NCBI RefSeq assembly: GCF_016107395.1
Contig: NZ_JAAIKO010000019.1
Span: 1-64,000, forward strand
Direction: 5' to 3'
Length of the DNA: 64,000 nt
Origin: Streptomyces fildesensis
GTDB taxonomy: Bacteria > Actinomycetota > Actinomycetes > Streptomycetales > Streptomycetaceae
Shown: positions 41,144 to 49,414 of the stretch, piece by piece
Numbering within the stretch: position 1 is the first letter of the stretch
Layout of the letters: each line of letters starts with the position of its first letter
Translations under genes and position numbers: made by a program
Notes under the pieces: generated by a model
Database searches by the model: none
The model's input: the letters and a program-made list of their open reading frames with translations, nothing else
What the model was told of the DNA's origin: nothing

Positions 41144-42993
41144 GAGGTCGCCTGCCCCAGGGCGGCGGCCGCGGCGGCCCAGGCTGTGACGACGATGGGT
41201 TCGAAGTATCCGGGCACGTGTTCGCCTCCGACGACGAGTGCGCGGTCGAGCAGGGCGTTACCGGTCTCGCAACTCGTTTCGGGCAGGAGGGCGCAGGCAT
41301 GGCAGGCCGCCCGGTTGAGGTTGCCGAACCCCTGACCGGAGTGCTCGGCGCAGAGAGGGTCGGCCGAACACCAGGCCGCGGCTTCGGTCATCCGCAGGAG
41401 TGTCTCCGCCAGACGTGGAGCTTCGCCTTGCTGGACGAGGCCTCCGAGGGTGCCTTCGGCGTCTCCCGCGGCGGTGTACACGAGGATTCCGTGCTGGTCC
41501 TGTTCGGGACGTGCGTAGATCCGTTCGCGGAGACTGGCCGTCGTGTAGCCGGATTCAAAGGAGAGCTGGCGGATGAGAAGGTGCGCGAGCGTGTGCAGGA
41601 GGACGAAGCGGGGGGAAAGCTCCGCCCCGGTCAGTGCCTCCAGGCGGTCCTTCTGGAATGAGCGGTCCAGGTCCCCGCGCATTCCGGACACACGCTTACG
41701 TACCCTCGTGTCACTTTCCCATTTGGCTAGTTCCTGGTTGTCGAGGGTAAGGAAGATGCCCTCGCCAAAAACCTCGACGGCTGGCAGCCACTTGAGGCGC
41801 CGCGCGGTGTCGGCGGGGACGACAGTGGAGTCCGGGGAGACCCGGGTGAAGCCCGACAGGGCACGCACCTCTCGCAGCCGGTCGGCAAGGACGACCCTGC
41901 CGATGCGGCGCCGCAAGCCCGCCCAGGGGTCTTGGGTCTCGTGGGCGAGGCCAAGGGTGGTCTCACGCAGCGCGAAGTCGCGGGTGGCCGGTGGCACCGG
42001 TGCCGTCAGGGCTGCCCATTCCTCACGGCTGAGGTCGGGGCGGACCGGGGTAGCGGGCGAGTCGGGGGACACCGCCGTGGTCTGGCCGGTTTCCTCGGCG
42101 ATGAGGGTGTCCAAGAGTTGGTCGTCGGCGCCGGTGTCTTCCCGAATCATCGTCCGGAAGACCTCAGCACGCGATGTCCCCGCCACTCGGCACAGTGACA
42201 CCCACAGGTCGTGTTCGCGTACCCGGCCGGCGAGTTCTTCATCGGCGTACACCGGAGCTTCCGTCTCCGGGATGTCGAGCGCCGAGTGCACGACCGGGTA
42301 ATACAGGTTGCCCGCTGTGCGCTGTACGACCTGCACAGGCTTCACGCAGTCCATGGCTTCGGTGGCTCGCTGCCAGGGATTGCGTCCCGAGCATCGCATC
42401 CCGTGCGTGCCGAGGATGTCGAGCAGGTCCCGGGACGCCCCGCATCCCTTGGCCGCGCAGGCGACGGAGAGCGCTTCGAGGCCGGAGGCACGCTCGGAGA
42501 CCTGGAAGCGCAGCATCTCGCGTTCGCCGCACTGCCGTCGCTCGTCGGAGTTGCGCCGCGAATGGGCCCAGAACCACCAGTCGATGTCGCTCAAATGACC
42601 AGCCGCACAGATCTGCACGAACCGCATGGGCACGAGCGTCCGGGCGGGTGAGCAGGACGGGCAGCGTGGCGGCGACCCCGGCTTCTCATCGGCGATACGC
42701 CAGCGCTTCATACGGCGGCAGGCTCCGCAGAACAGCCAGGACGGGAAGCGGATGTAAGGAGCGCCGGGAGAATCGGCGCTGTCGAAGCGCTCGTTGACGG
42801 TCGCGGGAGCGGCGTAGAAGCCCGTCGCGCCGAGCCGCGAGGCGAGCCGGGGCGACTCGACCTTCTGCCTGGCCCGCGATGGCCAGTCGCCGATCCCGGT
42901 GGCGACGAACGACTCGCCCTGGATGTCAACGACGGCTCCAACCCCGAAGGGCAAAACGGTCTGCGACTGGCGTACCCGTAGCGTGCGGCTCAC
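41140..42993 (-). CDS. drmB: DrmB, DUF1998-domain protein of DISARM
   Basis: A 617-residue protein matching DrmB, the core DISARM component that forms the DrmAB complex loading on foreign DNA. The N-terminus (RTLRVRQSQTVLPFGVGAVVDIQGESFVATG) is characteristic; a zinc ribbon follows (CGACRRMKRW... CPSCSP). The C-terminal DUF1998 part includes RFVLLHTLAHLLIRQLSFESGY and the cysteines WCSADPLCAEH... ACHACALLPETSCE. I chose the GTG at 42993, which has AAAGGAG seven bases upstream and overlaps the drmA stop (GTGA); the longer frame starting at 43062 would sit inside drmA. The protein has no nuclease or helicase motifs. Confidence 0.88.
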   Translation of the reverse strand: MSRTLRVRQSQTVLPFGVGAVVDIQGESFVATGIGDWPSRARQKVESPRLASRLGATGFYAAPATVNERFDSADSPGAPYIRFPSWLFCGACRRMKRWRIADEKPGSPPRCPSCSPARTLVPMRFVQICAAGHLSDIDWWFWAHSRRNSDERRQCGEREMLRFQVSERASGLEALSVACAAKGCGASRDLLDILGTHGMRCSGRNPWQRATEAMDCVKPVQVVQRTAGNLYYPVVHSALDIPETEAPVYADEELAGRVREHDLWVSLCRVAGTSRAEVFRTMIREDTGADDQLLDTLIAEETGQTTAVSPDSPATPVRPDLSREEWAALTAPVPPATRDFALRETTLGLAHETQDPWAGLRRRIGRVVLADRLREVRALSGFTRVSPDSTVVPADTARRLKWLPAVEVFGEGIFLTLDNQELAKWESDTRVRKRVSGMRGDLDRSFQKDRLEALTGAELSPRFVLLHTLAHLLIRQLSFESGYTTASLRERIYARPEQDQHGILVYTAAGDAEGTLGGLVQQGEAPRLAETLLRMTEAAAWCSADPLCAEHSGQGFGNLNRAACHACALLPETSCETGNALLDRALVVGGEHVPGYFEPIVVTAWAAAAAALGQATS

Positions 42994-45900
42994 AGGTCGG
43001 CTCCTTTCACCATCACGCGACATTCCCGGTCGACGTTGCGCATGGAGTTCGGTGTCTCCCACAGTCCGTACGTTTGCTCGAAACCCTTGATCAGGTTCGA
43101 CTGCCCTTTGCCTTGGCTGCGGTAGTACAGCTCCCGGCCAGCCTTTCGTGCCTCGCGTGCGGCGTCCTCCCAGTCGGCGAGAAGTGCCGCCAGTTCCTTG
43201 CGTACCGCGTCGGCGGCGAGCGGCTCACCTGCTCCGGCACGCGACGTCAACTCCTCGACGAGGCCTTCTGCCTCGGGCAACCATTCGAGGATCTGCCCGG
43301 CCTGGTTCTCCGCGGCCAGCCCCAGGCGATGGCGTACGAGGATGACGAGCGCGGCATGCAGGGCTCGTCGGCGTGAGGGGACGGACCAGGGAGTGACGCT
43401 GGCCGGTTCGACGTGCCGGTAAAGGGAGCGGTGGTAGACGTCGAAGGTCTCGTAGTGAGAGCGGTCCCTCGGGCGGGTGGCGTTGAAGAACGTGACGACC
43501 AGACCGGGCACCGTGTGCCGGCCTACGCGACTGGTGGCCTGGATGTATTCCGAAGTCGTCTTCGGCTGGCCTTGCATCAGCATCAGTGCGAGGCGCTTCA
43601 CGTCGACGCCGACGGACAGCATGTTGGTGCAGGGCAGGAACGACACCGACTGCGGGTCGGTCCAGGATTTTTCCAGGCGGTCGAGCAGCACGGGCTGCTC
43701 TGTGCGGGGCAGGTTGCTAGTCAGTTCCTGAACCTGGTGGTCCGACAGCTGTCGCACGTCCGAGCCTGAATCGAGTCCGGTGAGCTGCGCCGGGATGTCA
43801 TCGGCTGCGGCGGTGACTGTGCGGCCTAGTTCGCGCAGGCTGTGGTGGTAGGCGACCAGCGTCCAGTAAGCGTCCCGGTGTTCTTCCGGCAGCTCCCAGG
43901 CCCCCTGAAGCATCGCGGCAGCGGTGGCCACGGCAGCGCGGCCCGCCGTGTGTCCCTGAGCCATGACACCGAGGTAGCGGCGTCCCGGGCGGGAGGTGTC
44001 GGCTTCGGCGAAGTAGGAGTGGCGGGCGTCGAGCCCAGCGGGCGGGAAGAGCTGCACGCCACGGCCGTAGAGCGCGCGGACCTGTTCGCCGGAGCGTCGG
44101 ATGGTCGCCGTGGACGCCACGACCTTGGGTCCAATACCGTCGCGCGTCGTACACAAGCCGAGCACGGCGGACTCGTACAGTCCCATCGTGGTGCCGAGAG
44201 GCCCGGTCAGCAGGTGCAGCTCGTCCTGGATGACGAGGGAAGGCGGCAGATTCCCGCTGCCCCTGCCGAACAGCCGGCCCGAGCGCGGCTCCCACGCCAG
44301 TCGGGCGAACTTGTCCACGGTGCCGAGGACGAACGTGGGTGGCCGGTCGTACAGCTGCTCGTCGACGACGCTGACCGGCAGCTCGTCGTGGAAGGCGCAT
44401 TCCTGACGCGGGCAGTAGAAGGCGAACGAGTCTGCAGTGACGCGTACTCCGTAGTCGCCGATATCCGGCGACTTGCGGGTCGGCATGATGCGGGTGCCGC
44501 ACCACGGACACCGGTCGAGGATGAAGACGTCGTCCGGCCGAGTGGCGGCGCGCACGTCGTCGAAGGCTGTTCGGGCCTTGTCGTACGTGTTCGGCGAGGT
44601 CGCCTCGCCCACCCACAGACCGATCGAGAAGGGCTCTTGTCCGTAGGTGGCCGGGTCGGCGCGTCGCATGGTCTCCAGGGCGCAGACGGTGGTCGCCGCG
44701 CGCTGGAACTGCTGGGTGGTGAGGAGGCTCAGGGTGTAGCGGCTCAGGACAGCGGTCCCACCGCCCTCAGGTTCGCCCCGGCGGAGCACCATGGCGAAAG
44801 CCGCGAGCAGGAGATAGGCCTCCGTCTTGCCTCCGCCCGTCGGGAACCAGATCAGGTCGGTCGTCTCACGGTCACGGTGCCGGGGGTCGGCGACTCCGTC
44901 CAGAGCCAACAGAAAGAACGCCAGCTGGAAGGGCCGCCAGGTGGCGTCCGCGCTCGGCTGTGGGTCCAGGAGTACGGGATCACGTCGGGACCGGCGTTCG
45001 CCTGCCTGGTCGCCGGCGGAGTGACGCATCTGGAGGGCCATGGCACGATTCGCGGTCCGAAACGCGTGCAACAGTTCGGGACGGTTCGGGTCGCAGAGTG
45101 TGCGAACACCGGACTGGATACGGGTGACGGCGGTGCCGATGCGGACGAGGATGCGGTCTGCGGCTTCGCGTCCCCATGCCGGGACCTCGGTGTTTAGTTG
45201 TCCCACATACCAGGCGTAGTAGTCGGACGCGAACTCCGCCAATTCCTCTCGGAGCTGATCAACCGGAACCTCGGCGTCGACCAGGTGAAGCACATTCAGC
45301 ACGGGAGAGTCGCGGAAGCCTGCGGCCCGGGTGCCGGGCACCTCGGCCTCCGGCATGACGGCGGCCTTCAGGCCTACGACCTGTCCGCCATCCTCGTCGT
45401 ACTGTTCCTCGACCGCGCAACTGTGGCCGACCGCATGCGTTCGCACGTGCCGGTACTGGAGGCGCAGCTCCTGTTCCTCCAGGTCACGGCTGGCCAGGCG
45501 GACACTCGGGTACTGCAGGACAGCCCCGTCCACCGGACGTGCCTCGAGACCGACCTGAAATAGCATCCGGTCCCACTGCGCGGCCTTGCCGAGCGCCTGT
45601 TCATGGCGCGCTGCGTTGACCAGAGCAACGGTGACCAGCTGTCCGCTGCCGAAGTTACGTCGCCGGATGCGGATTTCGGCTCGGCCGTCGAGCACGGTGA
45701 TGTGGTCACGGTCTGGGCCGAGGGTGTGCGTCTCCTCGGGAAGCGGAGCGCGGTCCCAACGTCGGCCCCGCTCGCCGGTTGCGGCCCGAGTCACGTAGCG
45801 TGCGCCGATACAGCTGACGGCGATGTCGGTGGCATCGGTGAAGAAGCTGAGTCCGAGAGAGGACGGCAGCCACGAGTTGGACTCGGGCACCGGATCGTTG

Positions 45901-46115
45901 GAGGGGGCCGTGTCGTCGGCGGCTCCTTCCGTGCCGGTCCCGTCCAGTTCCTCCGCGGCTAGGTCCAGCTGTCTTTGCAGGTCGGCATCCTGCGGATACA
46001 GAGTGCCCATAAGGTACTGACGGTCGGGTGGGGCTTCAAGGGTCTCGTGCTCCCCAGCAGCTGGGCCCACCAGTTGGCGGCGCAGATAGGCGACGAGTTC
46101 CTGTCGAGGGTCCAT
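42990..46115 (-). CDS. drmA: DrmA, SF2 helicase of DISARM
   Basis: A 1041-residue helicase. Residues 1-390 form an N-terminal region of unknown fold. The helicase core has Walker A PTGGGKT (425-431), DELH box (631-634) and a C-terminal motif V/VI segment LSVGVDVKRLALMLMQGQPKTTSEYIQATSRVGRH. A putative zinc site CPWCG...YCPRQEC (536-573) is inserted between motifs. In DISARM, DrmA binds and remodels DNA with DrmB and is autoinhibited by a trigger loop until it meets a free 5' end (literature on DrmAB). The ATG at 46115 has GAGGAG five bases upstream. It lies 49 bp after the sigma-factor gene and overlaps drmB. Confidence 0.9.
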   Translation of the reverse strand: MDPRQELVAYLRRQLVGPAAGEHETLEAPPDRQYLMGTLYPQDADLQRQLDLAAEELDGTGTEGAADDTAPSNDPVPESNSWLPSSLGLSFFTDATDIAVSCIGARYVTRAATGERGRRWDRAPLPEETHTLGPDRDHITVLDGRAEIRIRRRNFGSGQLVTVALVNAARHEQALGKAAQWDRMLFQVGLEARPVDGAVLQYPSVRLASRDLEEQELRLQYRHVRTHAVGHSCAVEEQYDEDGGQVVGLKAAVMPEAEVPGTRAAGFRDSPVLNVLHLVDAEVPVDQLREELAEFASDYYAWYVGQLNTEVPAWGREAADRILVRIGTAVTRIQSGVRTLCDPNRPELLHAFRTANRAMALQMRHSAGDQAGERRSRRDPVLLDPQPSADATWRPFQLAFFLLALDGVADPRHRDRETTDLIWFPTGGGKTEAYLLLAAFAMVLRRGEPEGGGTAVLSRYTLSLLTTQQFQRAATTVCALETMRRADPATYGQEPFSIGLWVGEATSPNTYDKARTAFDDVRAATRPDDVFILDRCPWCGTRIMPTRKSPDIGDYGVRVTADSFAFYCPRQECAFHDELPVSVVDEQLYDRPPTFVLGTVDKFARLAWEPRSGRLFGRGSGNLPPSLVIQDELHLLTGPLGTTMGLYESAVLGLCTTRDGIGPKVVASTATIRRSGEQVRALYGRGVQLFPPAGLDARHSYFAEADTSRPGRRYLGVMAQGHTAGRAAVATAAAMLQGAWELPEEHRDAYWTLVAYHHSLRELGRTVTAAADDIPAQLTGLDSGSDVRQLSDHQVQELTSNLPRTEQPVLLDRLEKSWTDPQSVSFLPCTNMLSVGVDVKRLALMLMQGQPKTTSEYIQATSRVGRHTVPGLVVTFFNATRPRDRSHYETFDVYHRSLYRHVEPASVTPWSVPSRRRALHAALVILVRHRLGLAAENQAGQILEWLPEAEGLVEELTSRAGAGEPLAADAVRKELAALLADWEDAAREARKAGRELYYRSQGKGQSNLIKGFEQTYGLWETPNSMRNVDRECRVMVKGADL

Positions 46116-46164
46116 GGCGCTCCTCAGGAGTACGAGTCATGGTTGATGCGGGCGGGCTGCGGCA

Positions 46165-49100
46165 TCAGGATCGGCGCCAGCGCTCTCGGAATGATGCGCG
46201 GCTGTTGGTGCCTCCGCGCTCGACCGCGAGCTGTTCCTGAAGCTCGGTGATGCGGGCCCACGCGTCGTGTTCGGCCTGGGCAATGCGCCGGGCGGCCCGC
46301 TGCTCAGCAGCGTTCGCCCGGGCTGCCCCTTGCTGGTGGGCCGCTCGGACGGCATCGTCGCGTTCGACGAGCATGCTCTGGGTCTGCCGCAGTCGCTCTT
46401 GGAGAGCTTTGATGCGCGCCTCCGCGTCCTCGCGCTGCCGCCGCAGCCGCTTGTCGGCTTCGTACTCACGCTGCTGAGCCCAGGCCATGCGTTCGGCCAT
46501 GACTCGTAGAGCTTCACGGTGATCCTCTTCGAGGCGTGCGATTCTGTCATCGGCCTGCTTGTGCAGATGCTGTTCCTGACGGAGTAGCGACTCGTCGACG
46601 CGGCGCAGCAGTGCTTCCTCCTGGGCACCGAGTTGGCGTTCGGTGTCCGCATGAGCGGCGTCGATCCGAGCGTCGGCACGGCCCTGTTCATCGGCCAGAT
46701 GCACCTGGTGCTCGTGCCTCAACCGGGCCATCTGCGCGTCGTATTCTTCGCGGGCTGCAGTGAGGCTCTGGTCGGCTTCCGCCCGGAGCTGAGCGAGCTG
46801 CCGCTCGGTCTCCGCGCGGGCCAAGTCCCGCTCCCGTCCGGCCACCAAGTCCTCGCTGCGGGCGGGGTCGGCCTCAGCCGGGGTGGTAGGCACGTCGGGC
46901 AAACCCGCATAGTTGGGCGCCTCTTCCGGCTGCACGAGCTGATCAGCCGACGGGTTCCCGGACAAGCTGTGCGCGTCTTCCTTAGCGTCGGTGGGCGGAC
47001 CCGCGGCATCTTCGCGCAACGGCACCTCCGCGACGAATTCCAGCAGCGCGTCACGTACCGCGAGCCGGGACTCGCTGAGCACCAGCGGCTTCTTGGACAG
47101 GTACATCCGGGGCGTCAGCCCGACCAATGCCTCGGCCGGCCGCTCGAAGAAGTCCTCAGGCATCAGACCGGCCGCTTTGACGGTGTCGAAGACACGCCGC
47201 AGCACCTCCAGGGCGGTGACCACCGGGCGGTCGAGGATCCCCTGCTCCCGCGCGGCGCATATCACAGCGTCGGCGGCGGAACGTCCGAGTAGCACCGTGA
47301 GCTGAAGATGTCCGACGGCCAGCAGCGCGTATTCGGCGAGCCAGGCCACCCCGCCGGCGAATGCCGTCGGCATCCGCAGAGCTTCCTGCCAGTCCGCAGG
47401 GTGCTGAGCGGGTTCGGCTACAGCGGGCGCCATCGCCGCCGGTGGGCTCTGCTCAGGAGTCACCGAGGCAACGGAGACTCCCGAAGTGGCGACCCCACTC
47501 GAGGGCGACCTCTCCGGGAGGTCGCCGATTCCGCGGTCCGCCTGGGGCTCATGGATTTCCTCGGCCACCGCTGCCAGCTCCTCTGCCCGTGGCGTCAGCT
47601 GCTGCTCCGGTACCGGCACGGGCACGGGCACGGGCACGGGCACGGGCTTCAGATTCTTCAGGGGCTCTCGCTCCACGTCATGCTCCGGCTGGGGCTCTTG
47701 CGCCACCGCAGCAATCGCAGCATTGCCGACGGAACGCCGTGCCGCGGGCCCTGTCTCCTCCTCGTCGAGTTCCCGGCCGTGCCCGTCGTCGTGGCGGTGG
47801 ACGATCCCGGCTTCCTGGAGCCGGTCCTTCAAAGCAACGCGGGCTTTGACTTCCACCTGGCGGATGCGCTCCCGCGTCACCCCGAACTCCCGCCCCAGCT
47901 CATCCAGTGTGGAGGGGTCGTCCCCGTCCAGCCCCAGGCGTCTGACGAGGATGCGGGCGTCTCGCCCGGAGAACGAGTCGACGACCGCCATTACCTGCTC
48001 CAGCTGGATCGCGTGCAGCACGCCCTGCTCCACCGAGGGCAAGGCGTGCGTCCGTCCGACAAGGTCGCCAAGTGTCGAGCCGTCGCCGATGACGCGGTCG
48101 AGCGAGTCGGTGCGCCGGCTCAGCCTGCGGACTTCTTCGATCTTCCCCACGCTCATGTCGCAGTAGACCGCCACGTCCGCAGCCCGCGTAGACCGCCCCT
48201 GCCCCGCCAGGGTGCGTTCCGCTCCGGCCACCTTGCGGACCTGCTCGTGCATATGGACCGGAATTCGGATGAGGGCACCCTCGTCCGCGATGGCACGGCT
48301 GATCGACTGCCGGATCCACCAGGTCGCGTATGTCGAGAACTTGAAGCCTTTGGCCGGGTTGAACTTCCGCGCCGCCGTCATCAGCCCCAGCACGCCGTTC
48401 TGGAACAGATCCTCGTAGTCCAGCCCTTGCTCCAAATACCGAGGCACCAACTTGTGCACGAGGCGCTGGTTGTGCAGGACCATGCAGTCCCGGGCCCGGA
48501 CCCGGATGTCCCCGGACGGCAGACATTTGAGCGCTTCCCTATCGGGTTCCTGGGCGATACGGTCCGCACCGCCCCGCACGAGCACGGCAAGTCCGACTTC
48601 GGCATCGGCCTTGAGGAGGTAATTCTCTGCCCGGCGGCGAAACCGGTCGTCATCCATGATGACCAGAGCGGCTGCCACGGCTGCGGCGAGGTCCCCGGCT
48701 TCCAACTCCGTCTCCTGGGTGGGCGCAGGGAGCGGCTCGACCGTCTCCTCCTCGCGGTCGGACGGTGCAGGGACGGCATCCCGCACCGTCACGCCCGACC
48801 GTAGCTCCGCGGTCTCCCGAGCGCCGAGCCCGGCCAGTCGGGCGACGCCGTCAACAGCCCGAGAGGTCACATGTCCCTCGGAGTCCGCGTAACGCCGCAG
48901 AAGTGCTCGCACCACCCCGCCCCGAGGGGGCACACTTTCTTCACCATCCTGTACAACCTTATTCACAGCCGCACAGTCCGCGTCTGTGTGCACCTCCGAC
49001 GCTTGGACGGACAACCCCAGCCGGGCGAGCTCCACCCTCAGCCGCTCCCGCTCGACATCACCGAGCCCGAGCGCACGAGCCTGCGCCACAAAGACGCACT

Positions 49101-49206
49101 CGGGTACGACGCCACGCACTGCGGCACGCCGTACCTGAGCCAAAAGCTCACCCAGGGCGGCCTTCAACCCTGGCCCACTCTGCCCGTTGACGGACTGATA
49201 CCCCAC
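46165..49206 (-). CDS. sigma-70 factor fused to a long C-terminal coiled coil
   Basis: A 1013-1018-residue protein. Residue numbers count from the first in-frame GTG at 49221. The first 240 residues are of unknown fold. A complete primary-type sigma core follows: region 2 (about 248-320; DYEDLFQNGVLGLMTAARKF and FSTYATWWIRQSISRAIADEG), region 3 (about 320-400; RIPVHMHEQVRKV) and region 4 HTH (about 418-470; STLDELGREFGVTRERIRQVE). Then come a (PV)6 hinge (526-538), an unrecognised helical domain (about 610-735) and a coiled coil (about 790-1000). Sigma factors normally end at region 4, so the 550-residue tail is exceptional. With the promoter at 49237-49266, the GTG at 49206 preceded by GGGTGGGGGTGGG is the best start. 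First gene of the drm operon. Confidence 0.8.
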   Translation of the reverse strand: MGYQSVNGQSGPGLKAALGELLAQVRRAAVRGVVPECVFVAQARALGLGDVERERLRVELARLGLSVQASEVHTDADCAAVNKVVQDGEESVPPRGGVVRALLRRYADSEGHVTSRAVDGVARLAGLGARETAELRSGVTVRDAVPAPSDREEETVEPLPAPTQETELEAGDLAAAVAAALVIMDDDRFRRRAENYLLKADAEVGLAVLVRGGADRIAQEPDREALKCLPSGDIRVRARDCMVLHNQRLVHKLVPRYLEQGLDYEDLFQNGVLGLMTAARKFNPAKGFKFSTYATWWIRQSISRAIADEGALIRIPVHMHEQVRKVAGAERTLAGQGRSTRAADVAVYCDMSVGKIEEVRRLSRRTDSLDRVIGDGSTLGDLVGRTHALPSVEQGVLHAIQLEQVMAVVDSFSGRDARILVRRLGLDGDDPSTLDELGREFGVTRERIRQVEVKARVALKDRLQEAGIVHRHDDGHGRELDEEETGPAARRSVGNAAIAAVAQEPQPEHDVEREPLKNLKPVPVPVPVPVPVPEQQLTPRAEELAAVAEEIHEPQADRGIGDLPERSPSSGVATSGVSVASVTPEQSPPAAMAPAVAEPAQHPADWQEALRMPTAFAGGVAWLAEYALLAVGHLQLTVLLGRSAADAVICAAREQGILDRPVVTALEVLRRVFDTVKAAGLMPEDFFERPAEALVGLTPRMYLSKKPLVLSESRLAVRDALLEFVAEVPLREDAAGPPTDAKEDAHSLSGNPSADQLVQPEEAPNYAGLPDVPTTPAEADPARSEDLVAGRERDLARAETERQLAQLRAEADQSLTAAREEYDAQMARLRHEHQVHLADEQGRADARIDAAHADTERQLGAQEEALLRRVDESLLRQEQHLHKQADDRIARLEEDHREALRVMAERMAWAQQREYEADKRLRRQREDAEARIKALQERLRQTQSMLVERDDAVRAAHQQGAARANAAEQRAARRIAQAEHDAWARITELQEQLAVERGGTNSRASFRERWRRS
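47615..47644. repeat. hexanucleotide repeat encoding a Pro-Val hinge
   Basis: Five perfect tandem GGCACG units (plus-strand reading) encode the alternating Pro-Val run that separates sigma region 4 from the C-terminal helical part. Because the unit is two codons, slippage would change hinge length without shifting the frame. Confidence 0.9.
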
Positions 49207-49236
49207 ACCGCCCACCCCCACCCGACTACAAACCAG

Positions 49237-49266
49237 AGCGTAGCTTCGGCGCGTTTACATTGTCAA
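49237..49266 (-). promoter_or_regulatory. promoter of the sigma-drmAB operon
   Basis: On the minus strand, a consensus -35 TTGACA (49261-49266) is followed after 18 bp by TACGCT (49237-49242), a TAnnnT -10. Transcription would begin near 49230, leaving a leader of about 25 bases or less before the candidate GTG starts. It is a typical HrdB-type housekeeping promoter, so the operon should be expressed without the operon's own sigma factor. Confidence 0.65.
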
Positions 49267-49414
49267 CAGACTGAACTTCTATCGCCTACCACACACCTCG
49301 TGTACGGTGACGAGTGCCACTCTCACCGCTCTGCCACGATGGGCGGTGCGGCAGCAGGGACCGAGGGCGCGACCCCGCTATGGGATTGTGCGTAGAGGGC
49401 AGAGGAGCGCGGCA
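49267..49414. promoter_or_regulatory. upstream region of the kinase-helicase operon
   Basis: This is the rest of the divergent control region. An inverted repeat CTCGT/ACGAG spans 49297-49314. The GAGGAG ribosome binding site of the kinase-helicase gene lies at about 49402-49407. No convincing rightward -35/-10 was found, so rightward transcription may need a non-housekeeping sigma factor; the adjacent sigma-like protein is an obvious candidate (inference). Confidence 0.4.

Noticed and set aside
42994..43062. Longer DrmB start at 43062
   Set aside because: It would place 69 bp of coding sequence inside drmA; GTG 42993 has a well-spaced AAAGGAG and the usual GTGA overlap.
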